Counted from the stretch's first letter, positions 1 to 5,047 are shown. The stretch is 7,576 bases of DNA from Nitrospinota bacterium (GCA_016200365.1 JACQEW010000028.1:1-7576); one strand, 5' to 3'. Numbers and translations are program-made. Notes: a model not told the origin generated them from the letters alone.

Positions 1-54
1 CTCTGGAGTAGAATCAATCATATCCTTAACAACCTTCCTCAATGTATCTTGCAT
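1..54 (-). CDS. Partial gene, first 18 codons, product unknown
   Basis: The minus strand has an ATG at 54-52 preceded by a strong AGGAGG (61-66) at a 6-nt spacing, and the frame stays open to the window edge. The peptide reads MQDTLRKVVKDMIDSTPE. This is a charged, probably helical N terminus with no signal peptide and no transmembrane segment. It is the last gene in the transcription order of the window and lies just downstream of the receptor remnant. Eighteen residues are too few to name a family. The start is well supported by the ribosome binding site; the function is not known. Confidence 0.6.
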   Translation of the reverse strand, partial: MQDTLRKVVKDMIDSTPE

Positions 55-60
55 ATTTAT

Positions 61-66
61 CCTCCT
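61..66 (-). promoter_or_regulatory. Ribosome binding site of the left-edge gene
   Basis: AGGAGG on the minus strand, 6 nt upstream of the ATG at 54. It is the main reason to believe that the 54-base partial frame at the window edge is a real gene start. Confidence 0.65.
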
Positions 67-298
67 TTCCTTCAAATAAGCAGCTATTAAAACCCTAATC
101 TATGCACAACCTTTAACACATCTAACAGATTCCTCGCATCCATATTCCTTATCTGCTCCGCTGTTATGACTGTAGCGATGGCAGGGGCGTCCCTCAATCT
201 CTTGATCTATTTCGTGGCACTCATATTCTTCTCCTCCTCACCCCAGAAGAGAGCTTCTTCTGAAGCAGGGAAGGGGAATTCTGCTACAATCCCCCCTG

Positions 299-320
299 CC
301 CCCCCTTTTTCAAAGGGGGG
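299..320. repeat. Short palindromic repeat (C-run/T-run...A-run/G-run), in frame in the receptor remnant
   Basis: Nine bases CCCCCCTTT (300-308) face AAAGGGGGG (312-320) across a 3-nt loop. On the minus strand it is translated as VPPFEKGG (residues 39-46 of the remnant). From memory, the peptide PPFEKGG recurs as the translation of a dispersed repeat in many environmental genomes. The hairpin is seen; its dispersed nature is recalled, not tested here. Confidence 0.6.
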
Positions 321-353
321 AACTTTTTCCTGAGCATGGACAGGGATGCTTCC

Positions 354-402
354 CGTTCCCACGCAGAGCCCTTCGACTTCGCTCAGGACAAGCATGGGAA
401 CG
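354..402. repeat. Inverted repeat with CTTCGACTTCGCTCAGGAC core, in frame in the receptor signal peptide
   Basis: Eleven-base arms, CGTTCCCACGC (354-364) and GCATGGGAACG (392-402), match as inverted repeats with one mismatch. They enclose a CTTCGACTTCGCTCAGGAC core (371-389) that on the minus strand encodes LVLSEVEG. The core is familiar to me as a dispersed repeat of environmental bacterial genomes. It lies between the hydrophobic core of the signal peptide (residues 5-17) and the VHAQ cleavage region, which it pushes apart by about 15 residues. Confidence 0.6.
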
Positions 403-462
403 AGTATTACTACTAATGCAAAAAATATTTTTCTCATAAAACACCCTCCTTTTAAATTAAAT

Positions 463-795
463 TTACAAAAATTCTATTTGATTTTTCATTTCTTCTGCCG
501 ATAAAACCTCAGCATAAAGTGTCAATCTTCTAATACATTCACCAACACTTAATTTGTTCATTTCTACGAAGATTACTCCCCAGTGATTCTTACCCTCTCC
601 TGTTAATTTCTTTGCAATCTCAAGAAAATGATGGTCATGCGTAAAAATAACCGATTGCGTTGTCAGGGCATATTTAAAATGTTCCATATCGGCAACACCA
701 ACCATCCCATCTTCTATAGCAGAAAATGCCTTTATGCCCCGGCGATTTAAACCTTCTGAAACCCTGATATCAACATTTTCATCTGTATATATCTT
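463..795 (-). CDS. DUF5615 (Mut7-C-like PIN-fold) toxin-like protein, canonical start codon missing
   Basis: Conceptual translation from 795 gives 110 residues beginning KIYTDENVDIRVSEGL, the standard N terminus of DUF5615 PIN-like proteins (normally MKIYTDEN or similar). Visible acidic positions typical of PIN folds are D5 (TDEN), D36 and E38 (VADME) and D54 (THD). The second Asp of the usual THDxDF is His (THDHHF). The codon just before K1, where ATG is expected, is TAA (798-796), so no ATG, GTG or TTG is available at the homologous start. The only in-frame ATG that leaves much of the domain is at 705, which removes D5 and about 30 residues. The gene overlaps the end of the DUF433 gene, and such pairs are commonly adjacent as putative antitoxin and toxin. 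Either the toxin is inactivated by a start mutation or it is made by an unusual route. Family assignment is good; activity is doubtful. Confidence 0.72.
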   Translation of the reverse strand, partial: KIYTDENVDIRVSEGLNRRGIKAFSAIEDGMVGVADMEHFKYALTTQSVIFTHDHHFLEIAKKLTGEGKNHWGVIFVEMNKLSVGECIRRLTLYAEVLSAEEMKNQIEFL

Positions 796-1112
796 TTAAT
801 TTTGCCAATCTTTTTCTCCATAATGGATGATTGGATTTTCTTTAGACCCTCAACATTTTTGATCGCCGCCCTCCATCTGCTGTCAATCTCATTTTTATGG
901 TCATAATAATATGAAAGCGCATCATGAACTTGTGAGAGATTAAGATGAGGAAGTGCAATTGTTATATCTTCAGGCGTCATCCCCATGATTTCATATCTAA
1001 TAGCTATATCCAGAACTCGAATTCCTGTCCCTGAAATAACAGGCTCCCCTCCTCTTATTTTTTTATCAATCGTAATATAAGTATGCTGAATTTCTTTAGC
1101 AACTGTGTTCAT
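747..1112 (-). CDS. DUF433 family protein, antitoxin-like partner of DUF5615
   Basis: The 121-residue product contains the DUF433 (PF04255) signature at about residues 11-78: YITIDKKIRGGEPVISGTGI, then RVLDIAIRYE, MTPEDI, LPHLNLSQVHDALSYYYDH. The usual GTR is GTG here. DUF433 proteins are small helix-turn-helix-like proteins commonly encoded just before DUF5615 PIN-like toxins and are regarded as antitoxins. The start is fixed by AAGGAGG at 1123-1129, which overlaps the TAA of the HEPN gene, so the two genes are probably translationally linked. The last 16 or so residues (from about 106) run across the beginning of the DUF5615 frame and look non-native (YIQMKMLISGFQKV), so the protein probably once ended, or was joined, differently. 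This fits a small indel at about 780-800. Confidence 0.82.
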   Translation of the reverse strand: MNTVAKEIQHTYITIDKKIRGGEPVISGTGIRVLDIAIRYEIMGMTPEDITIALPHLNLSQVHDALSYYYDHKNEIDSRWRAAIKNVEGLKKIQSSIMEKKIGKIKRYIQMKMLISGFQKV

Positions 1113-1122
1113 ACTATATCAT

Positions 1123-1129
1123 CCTCCTT
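1123..1129 (-). promoter_or_regulatory. Ribosome binding site of the DUF433 gene
   Basis: AAGGAGG on the minus strand overlaps the stop codon of the upstream HEPN gene (TAA, 1130-1128) and precedes the ATG at 1112 by about 10 nt. It links the two toxin-antitoxin-like modules into one transcript. Confidence 0.6.
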
Positions 1130-1466
1130 AATTTATAGCAGCCATTTCCTTTCTTTCATAGGCGACCTCATAACCTACAGGGTATCTGCTTTCTATATAG
1201 TAATCTGTTATTTCTTCTGCAAATTTAAGGAATTCCTCAAAAGAATTGTCAAATTTAGAAACCTCTTTTATTAACTTCACTAAATCATGAATTTTTTCAA
1301 GTTCCCACCCGTTATTTATAAGGAATCCCTTAAAGGCTTTTTCAATTGCCTGATGAATAAAAAATGCTACATCGTCAAGAGGTCTATTATGCTGAAAAAG
1401 AAATTGTGCTTCTTCAAAATCCTTTTCTGCCTTTGAAATCCACTCTTTTACTTCTTTTTTAGGCAT
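1128..1466 (-). CDS. HEPN domain protein, partner of MNT nucleotidyltransferase
   Basis: The 112-residue protein matches the HEPN family (PF05168, COG2250): an N-terminal helix EWISKAEKDFEEAQFL, then DDVAFFIHQAIEKAFKGFL (about residues 31-49), IHDLVKLI (59-66) and the characteristic ESRYP motif (92-96). HEPN proteins next to MNT genes act as RNase toxins or as structural partners in type VII toxin-antitoxin systems. I do not find the catalytic R-x4-6-H motif: the arginines at 28, 94 and 105 have no His at the right spacing (R28 to H38 is nine residues apart). This protein may therefore be a non-RNase HEPN, as is common for the SRYP group. It begins 8 nt inside the MNT gene, a typical MNT-HEPN overlap. 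The ATG at 1466 has AGGAAAGG upstream. Confidence 0.85.
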   Translation of the reverse strand: MPKKEVKEWISKAEKDFEEAQFLFQHNRPLDDVAFFIHQAIEKAFKGFLINNGWELEKIHDLVKLIKEVSKFDNSFEEFLKFAEEITDYYIESRYPVGYEVAYERKEMAAIN

Positions 1467-1776
1467 ACATGACCTTTCCTTTTTTCATAATCTTGGAAAG
1501 AAAACTATCGCCCATCTCCATCCTTTTTCTAAATTCCTCTGGCGTATAAACCAGAATATCAATTCCTACAAAGGCATTTTCTTCACTTATAATCCTTCTT
1601 ACTTCTAATGCCCTTTTCCTTGGTTTCTCCTTAGTATCTTTAATTATAAACAAATCGAGGTCACTATCTCTGGTAGGATTTCCCCATGCGAAAGAGCCAA
1701 AGACAATAATCTTTTCTGGCTGGAAATATTTTTTAATTTTTTCAACGATTTGAGTAATTATTACATTTTGATCCAC
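1459..1776 (-). CDS. MNT-type minimal nucleotidyltransferase (antitoxin of MNT-HEPN pair)
   Basis: The 105-residue protein carries the nucleotidyltransferase signature GSFAWGNPTRDSDLD (residues 27-41). This is GS, ten residues, then DxD (D39, D41), with a third acidic residue at D73 (VGIDILVY). That is the complete active-site set of minimal nucleotidyltransferases (PF01909 or PF18765). In MntA-HepT systems the MNT protein transfers AMP to the HEPN toxin and silences it; a similar role here is inference. The start is GTG at 1776, supported by AAAGGAGAG 8 nt upstream. The stop overlaps the HEPN start by 8 nt. It is the first gene of a four-gene run (MNT, HEPN, DUF433, DUF5615) and lies 57 bp downstream of the DUF3782-like gene, so it may share a transcript with it. 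Confidence 0.87.
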   Translation of the reverse strand: MDQNVIITQIVEKIKKYFQPEKIIVFGSFAWGNPTRDSDLDLFIIKDTKEKPRKRALEVRRIISEENAFVGIDILVYTPEEFRKRMEMGDSFLSKIMKKGKVMYA

Positions 1777-1801
1777 TTTATAATCTCTCCTTTAGTTATA
1801 T

Positions 1802-1832
1802 TGCACCCATATTCCTTATCTGCTCTGCTGTT
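1802..1832 (-). repeat. 31-bp fragment resembling the TonB plug-domain remnant
   Basis: This stretch matches 135-165 at 28 of 31 positions. On the minus strand it reads TAEQIRNMGA, the conserved TonB plug motif, followed two codons later by a stop. It carries the canonical Gly of NMGA, whereas the copy at 135-165 has Asp. It sits in the 57-bp gap between the DUF3782-like gene and the MNT gene. It is too short to be a gene and looks like a scar of a second receptor copy or of recombination. Confidence 0.6.
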
Positions 1833-1833
1833 G

Positions 1834-2532
1834 CTAAAACCTAACAGCTTCAAAACCTTCACTGTTCAATACCTCCATTATCTCCTCACCAATCCCCAAC
1901 ATCAGTAAGCCATTCTTTTCAGCGTATCTTATTACACTCTCATCTATGTATAAACTCGCAAGTATACCGATAATCCCCTTATCTCTATATTCAGGGAAAT
2001 ATCCCTTGAATATCTTTATCTCCTCTAAAAAATCATCCACATCCTTAGCTCTTAATGTGGTTTTGGTATAGTTTGAAAAGACTGTGTCGGATGATACAGC
2101 AATAGCATCCCACTCCTTCTCAGGAAGTCCTTCTATCTTTTTCTTCTTTACCCTGACCGCCAGATACTCTATCTCTACCTTAAACCTCTCCTCCGCAATT
2201 CTCGGTATACTCGGTGCTGCTATATCTTCTACTAATGTCCCTAATTTGTTTGCAAGCTCCCCCCACTGCTTATTCATCCTTTTTCTATCTTTTTCCGCCT
2301 CATTTTTGAACTCCCTCATCTCGTCTTTAAACTCCCCCATCTCATCTTTAAACTCCCCCATCTCGTCTTTAAACTCCCTCATCTCATCTTTAAACTCCCT
2401 CATCTCGTCTTTAAACTCCCCCATCTCATCTTTAAACTCCCTCATCTCATCCTTGAACTCTCTCATCTCATTGATGAATCTCTCCAATGCTATCTCTACT
2501 CTATCTACCCTTTCTTCAATTATTGTATCCAT
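1834..2532 (-). CDS. Coiled-coil protein with DUF3782-like (PD-(D/E)XK superfamily) C-terminal domain
   Basis: The product has 232 residues from the ATG at 2532, chosen because GGAGG (2539-2543) lies 6 nt upstream; an in-frame ATG at 2553 has no such site. Residues 23-78 are eight consecutive heptads M[R/G]EFKDE, a long charged coiled coil. From about residue 85 a DUF3782-like domain follows: WGELANKLGTLVEDIAAP, EWDAIAV (D142), NYTKTTLRAKDVDDF, FPEYRDKGIIGILASLY, RYAEKNGLLMLGIG. Such proteins belong to the PD-(D/E)XK nuclease-like superfamily, where D followed by ExK is expected. Here the first Asp (142) and the Lys (157) are present, but Tyr155 occupies the Glu position, so catalysis is doubtful. 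The biological role of the family is not established. It starts 36 bp after the radical SAM gene and precedes the MNT/HEPN pair. Confidence 0.75.
   Translation of the reverse strand: MDTIIEERVDRVEIALERFINEMREFKDEMREFKDEMGEFKDEMREFKDEMREFKDEMGEFKDEMGEFKDEMREFKNEAEKDRKRMNKQWGELANKLGTLVEDIAAPSIPRIAEERFKVEIEYLAVRVKKKKIEGLPEKEWDAIAVSSDTVFSNYTKTTLRAKDVDDFLEEIKIFKGYFPEYRDKGIIGILASLYIDESVIRYAEKNGLLMLGIGEEIMEVLNSEGFEAVRF
2299..2466 (-). repeat. Eight tandem 21-bp units encoding coiled-coil heptads
   Basis: Eight exact-length 21-bp units, each encoding M[R/G]EFK[D/N]E. The R/G choice (AGA, AGG or GGG) and the Asp codon (GAT or GAC) vary between units: R, R, G, R, R, G, G, R with mostly alternating GAT and GAC. 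The first unit (AGA, AAG) and the last (AAT for GAT) differ most, as expected if the middle units arose by recent slippage or unequal exchange. Copy number is probably variable between strains. Confidence 0.9.
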
Positions 2533-2538
2533 AAATGA

Positions 2539-2543
2539 CCTCC
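2539..2543 (-). promoter_or_regulatory. Ribosome binding site deciding the DUF3782-like start
   Basis: GGAGG on the minus strand, 6 nt before the ATG at 2532. It supports starting at MDTIIEE rather than 21 bases upstream at MIHWRSF. Confidence 0.6.
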
Positions 2544-2568
2544 AGTGTATCAATTATAACAGAAATCT

Positions 2569-3984
2569 CTAAACATTGTATTTTTGAGCGGCAGCCCTTT
2601 TCCTAAATTCCTTATATATCTCCCAGAAGGGACCCCTTATGCCGTCCCTGAATATTTCTACTATCAAATTATCGGTATGTAACCCCTTTTTGCTGGTCGG
2701 GATGAAAAAATTCTCATGGCTGTTTGCATATTGCTGAATAGTATCTATCAGCCAATCCCTATCAACTGTAGGAGATACATAATACAACGGTCTTAAAAGG
2801 TTGTCATCTTTTTTGTAAAACTTCTGCTCACGGGCTATCTTTGCCATTTTAGTATTAGCGTAACACCTGACCCCTATCATCGCCCCGACTGCTATCGGTT
2901 TCATCCTATCGAGGTTATCGAGTGTTTCCATTACAGTCTCTTTTGTCTCTCCGGGTCCGCCAAAGAGAAGGTTAAGGCTGAAGGGTATCTCCAGTTCTTT
3001 ACAAATTAAAGAAGCCATATTTATATCGCTCACAGAAAACTCTTTGTCAAGATTGCTAAGCATACTTTCAGACACAGAGTCTGCACCGAATACAATCCCA
3101 TCGCATCCTGTCTTCTTAACCAGTGTTAATAACTCTTCTGAAGGTGAATAGGGGCTCATATAGGGTGTCCATTTTACCCTGATGCCTCTTTTAACCATCT
3201 CCTTGCATACGGCTATTGCATGCTCATTCGGGATGTTGAATGTGCTGTCACTGAAATGGAGATAGTCAATACCCATCTTATTAATAAGGATTTCCAATTC
3301 ATCTGCAACATTTTTCGGATACCTGAAACGAAGCTTTCTCCCCTCGATTATAGGGTATGTGCAGTATATGCACCTCCTGTCGCATCCCCTCTTGGTTTGT
3401 ATATTCCCCATCCCCCCGTCATTCAGATACCTCCTGTTATCGAGAAGCTCTCTATCTGGCAGAGGTCTGCTGTTTAACTCCTTTGAAGGAATATTTTTTA
3501 TCCTGTTTTTTATAACCCTATCCCCGCTCCTATAGACTGCACCCCCTATTTTTGAGATTTCACCTCCATTATTTAAGCAGCTCAACATATCGGGAAAGGC
3601 AATCTCCCCTTCTCCTACAATACCGTAGGGGACATCCAGCTCTTTTAAAATCTCCGCAGGCATCATAGAGAAGCCCGGACCGCCGAGGACAATGGGGGCA
3701 TCTGTAAATTCTTTACAGAGAGTTACAATCTCTTTGATAGTTGGAATAAAATAGACACTGTGAAGCATGGTTGCATTATCAATGTTTCTGATAGAGATTC
3801 CGATTACATCAGGGGAAAAACCGGAGATAGTCTTTGAAATATCCCCTCTTATATCCTCGGAGAAGTTTAAATCGAGTATAGCAGCATCATGTCCTGCATT
3901 CCTTACTGCCGATGATAGATATGCGAGTCCTAATGGGGTTATTGGGGGTTTAAGGAGATTTGAGTTTATTAAAAGGACTTTCAT
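2569..3984 (-). CDS. B12-binding-domain radical SAM protein
   Basis: The 471-residue product (from ATG 3984) has a Rossmann-like cobalamin-binding-type N-terminal domain: MKVLLINSN, PLGLAYLSSAVRNAGHD (17-33), DVIGISIRN (59-67), IVLGGPGFSMMPAEIL (98-113), GIVGEGEIAF (121-130). A radical SAM domain follows, with the 4Fe-4S motif C201-DRR-C205-IY-C208 and a GGPGET glycine motif (342-347). The His-containing DxHxxG cobalamin motif is absent, as in many class B proteins of this group. The enzyme should cleave S-adenosylmethionine to a 5'-deoxyadenosyl radical; methylation of an unactivated carbon with B12 is the commonest role of this architecture, but rearrangement or ring chemistry is possible. 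Substrate unknown. An upstream in-frame TTG start (4017) lies inside a palindromic element and is rejected; the chosen ATG has only a weak AGGCG site. It follows the acyltransferase after a 203-bp gap filled largely by a repeat. Confidence 0.88.
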   Translation of the reverse strand: MKVLLINSNLLKPPITPLGLAYLSSAVRNAGHDAAILDLNFSEDIRGDISKTISGFSPDVIGISIRNIDNATMLHSVYFIPTIKEIVTLCKEFTDAPIVLGGPGFSMMPAEILKELDVPYGIVGEGEIAFPDMLSCLNNGGEISKIGGAVYRSGDRVIKNRIKNIPSKELNSRPLPDRELLDNRRYLNDGGMGNIQTKRGCDRRCIYCTYPIIEGRKLRFRYPKNVADELEILINKMGIDYLHFSDSTFNIPNEHAIAVCKEMVKRGIRVKWTPYMSPYSPSEELLTLVKKTGCDGIVFGADSVSESMLSNLDKEFSVSDINMASLICKELEIPFSLNLLFGGPGETKETVMETLDNLDRMKPIAVGAMIGVRCYANTKMAKIAREQKFYKKDDNLLRPLYYVSPTVDRDWLIDTIQQYANSHENFFIPTSKKGLHTDNLIVEIFRDGIRGPFWEIYKEFRKRAAAQKYNV

Positions 3985-3999
3985 ATCGCCTATTGAGCT

Positions 4000-4127
4000 T
4001 GTTGAAAAACTCAACAATCTCTGATTACACAGATAAAATTAGATTACACCGATTAAAGCCTTTGAAATATCTGTGTAATCATTTTTTCTAATCTGTGTAA
4101 TCAAGGCTGTTGATGCATTTTTCAACA
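4000..4127. repeat. Palindromic intergenic element (MITE-like), about 128 bp
   Basis: Both ends carry TGTTGAAAAA as an inverted repeat (4000-4009 and 4118-4127). Inside, TGATTACACAGAT (4022-4034) pairs perfectly with ATCTGTGTAATCA at 4091-4103 and also with a second copy at 4069-4081. A related copy at 4041-4054 (AGATTACACCGATT) adds a nested hairpin. The whole element is a near-palindrome with no coding capacity. It lies between the acyltransferase and radical SAM genes, ending 15 bp before the radical SAM ATG. No clear target duplication is visible. It could be a non-autonomous transposon, a REP-like element or a processing/termination hairpin. Confidence 0.8.
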
Positions 4128-4187
4128 GACTATATTATACATTAAATTGCAATTTTGTTGCTATATATTGTCATTTTTGTATCAATT

Positions 4188-4889
4188 TCATCCCCTCATC
4201 TTTATAACCTTCGCAGGGACACCGCCAACAACGGCGTTAATAGGAACATCTTTTGTTGCTATTGCGCCTGCGGCGATAACTGCACCTTCACCTACATTAA
4301 TCCCGCCTAAGAGAACCGCCCCTGAGCCTATCCATACACCCTTTTCAATTATAATATCCCCTGTTGTCAACGGCTGTTCTGAAATAGGTCTGTCAATATC
4401 CGCTGTATTTCCCATACCTACAAAAATTACCCCTGAGCCGATAAGGCAGTTATCGCCTATTACAATCCTGCTGTCAACGCCTGCCTGAAGATAACAGTTT
4501 CTGCCTATCCCTACATTTCTGCCTATGGAGATATTCTCGGGATAGCTGATTTCTATCTTTCCACCAATCCCCGAGTCTTCTCCATATTCTTTGAGATACT
4601 TTTTTAGTATCTTATTTTTCAATTCCATGATTTCAGGTATTACAATCATGGTATCGGACAATCTCTTATCCCCGGGACGAATACCGCTGATAATCTTTTG
4701 CGCCCCTTCATCAGCCTGATATTTTTCGGGGTGTGCGGTGTTAAAGAGGGTATCGAATTTTAAGATTTCCATTTCCACCCATGTCCTATATTTGAGGTTA
4801 TTGATGGACTCAATCTTCTTTTCTATATCCCTTATAATATCACCCGGTGATTCGCCTTTTGATAGTTTTTCTATAATTATCGAGAGCAT
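4188..4889 (-). CDS. Left-handed beta-helix (hexapeptide) acyltransferase
   Basis: The 233-residue product has a roughly 105-residue N-terminal part of mixed helical character that I do not recognise. From about residue 115 a hexapeptide-repeat beta-helix follows: ISIGRNVGIGRNCYLQAG, IVIGDNCLIGSGVIFVG, then IIIEKGVWIGSGAVLLGG, INVGEGAVIAAGAIATKDVP (197-216) and the closing GGVPAKVIK (222-230). This C-terminal pattern is that of maltose/galactoside O-acetyltransferase and related CoA-dependent acetyltransferases. The loop where those enzymes carry the catalytic His (before the VWIG coil) reads MGNTADIDRPISEQ and has no His; the only His in the protein is H53, in the N-terminal part. The acceptor is unknown. 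The ribosome binding site is poor. It follows the methyltransferase across a 158-bp gap filled by a palindrome, so the two may still be cotranscribed. Confidence 0.82.
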   Translation of the reverse strand: MLSIIIEKLSKGESPGDIIRDIEKKIESINNLKYRTWVEMEILKFDTLFNTAHPEKYQADEGAQKIISGIRPGDKRLSDTMIVIPEIMELKNKILKKYLKEYGEDSGIGGKIEISYPENISIGRNVGIGRNCYLQAGVDSRIVIGDNCLIGSGVIFVGMGNTADIDRPISEQPLTTGDIIIEKGVWIGSGAVLLGGINVGEGAVIAAGAIATKDVPINAVVGGVPAKVIKMRG

Positions 4890-4907
4890 AGCTTAAATTA
4901 AAATTTG

Positions 4908-5043
4908 CCACAGACTTTCACAGAGAACACATATTTAAAATTCCCAATTCCCAATTTCTAATTTCTAATAAATGTCTAATTCCTGAATTGGAAATTGGTA
5001 ATTAGAAATTGGAAATTTACTCTGTGACCTCTGTGTCCTGTGG
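4908..5043. repeat. Palindromic intergenic element, about 136 bp
   Basis: Outer arms CCACAG (4908-4913) and CTGTGG (5038-5043), next arms TCACAGAG (4918-4925) and CTCTGTGA (5020-5027), inner perfect 13-base arms CCAATTTCTAATT (4951-4963) and AATTAGAAATTGG (5000-5012). Transcribed from either strand it would fold into one long hairpin. It begins 4 bp beyond the methyltransferase stop codon and ends 18 bp before the acyltransferase start. Its sequence differs from the 4000-4127 element, so two repeat families are present. No reading frame of note lies in it. Confidence 0.8.
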
Positions 5044-5047
5044 TTTA

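Larger units (their letters stand above)
87..437 (-). pseudogene. Remnant of a TonB-dependent receptor (signal peptide and start of plug domain)
   Basis: The ATG at 437 has a good ribosome binding site (AGGAGG, 445-450). The first 76 codons open with a signal peptide (MRKIFFALVVILVPMLV, then a VHAQ-type cleavage region near residues 33-36). The frame stops at a TAG at 209-207 just after ATK. In the same frame beyond the stop the sequence continues with RLRDAPAIATVITAEQIRNM and then DARNLLDVLKVV up to a TAA at 89-87. This is the classic beginning of a TonB-dependent outer-membrane receptor plug domain (TonB-dep_Rec, PF07715): SATK..RLRDAPA.ATVITAE.IRNMGARNLLDVLK. Everything after about 116 codons (rest of the plug and the whole beta-barrel) is missing, so no functional receptor can be made. 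The signal-peptide and linker region also carries two in-frame palindromic repeats (VLSEVEG and PPFEKGG peptides). Family assignment rests on motif memory; decay is seen directly. An alternative is a small secreted protein ending at residue 76, which I think less likely. Confidence 0.75.

Noticed and set aside
780..800. Programmed -1 frameshift joining DUF433 and DUF5615
   Set aside because: No standard X XXY YYZ slippery heptamer is in phase at the junction; kept only as one alternative to mutation.
2299..2466. Possible CRISPR-like or regulatory direct repeat array
   Set aside because: Units are contiguous without spacers, exactly 21 bp, and code for heptads in the minus-strand protein.
2533..2553. 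Start of the DUF3782-like gene at the ATG 21 bases upstream
   Set aside because: No ribosome site precedes it, while GGAGG lies inside this segment at the right distance from the ATG at 2532.
2084..2572. Long plus-strand open frame with repeated ISSLNSLISSLNSP peptides
   Set aside because: It is the antisense shadow of the 21-bp repeats that encode the coiled coil; the minus-strand frame has a ribosome site, family homology and the repeats in phase with heptads.
3985..4017. Longer radical SAM start at an in-frame TTG (position 4017)
   Set aside because: The extra 11 residues would be encoded partly by the palindromic element, and MKVLLINSN from the ATG at 3984 is the normal beginning of the B12-binding-like domain.
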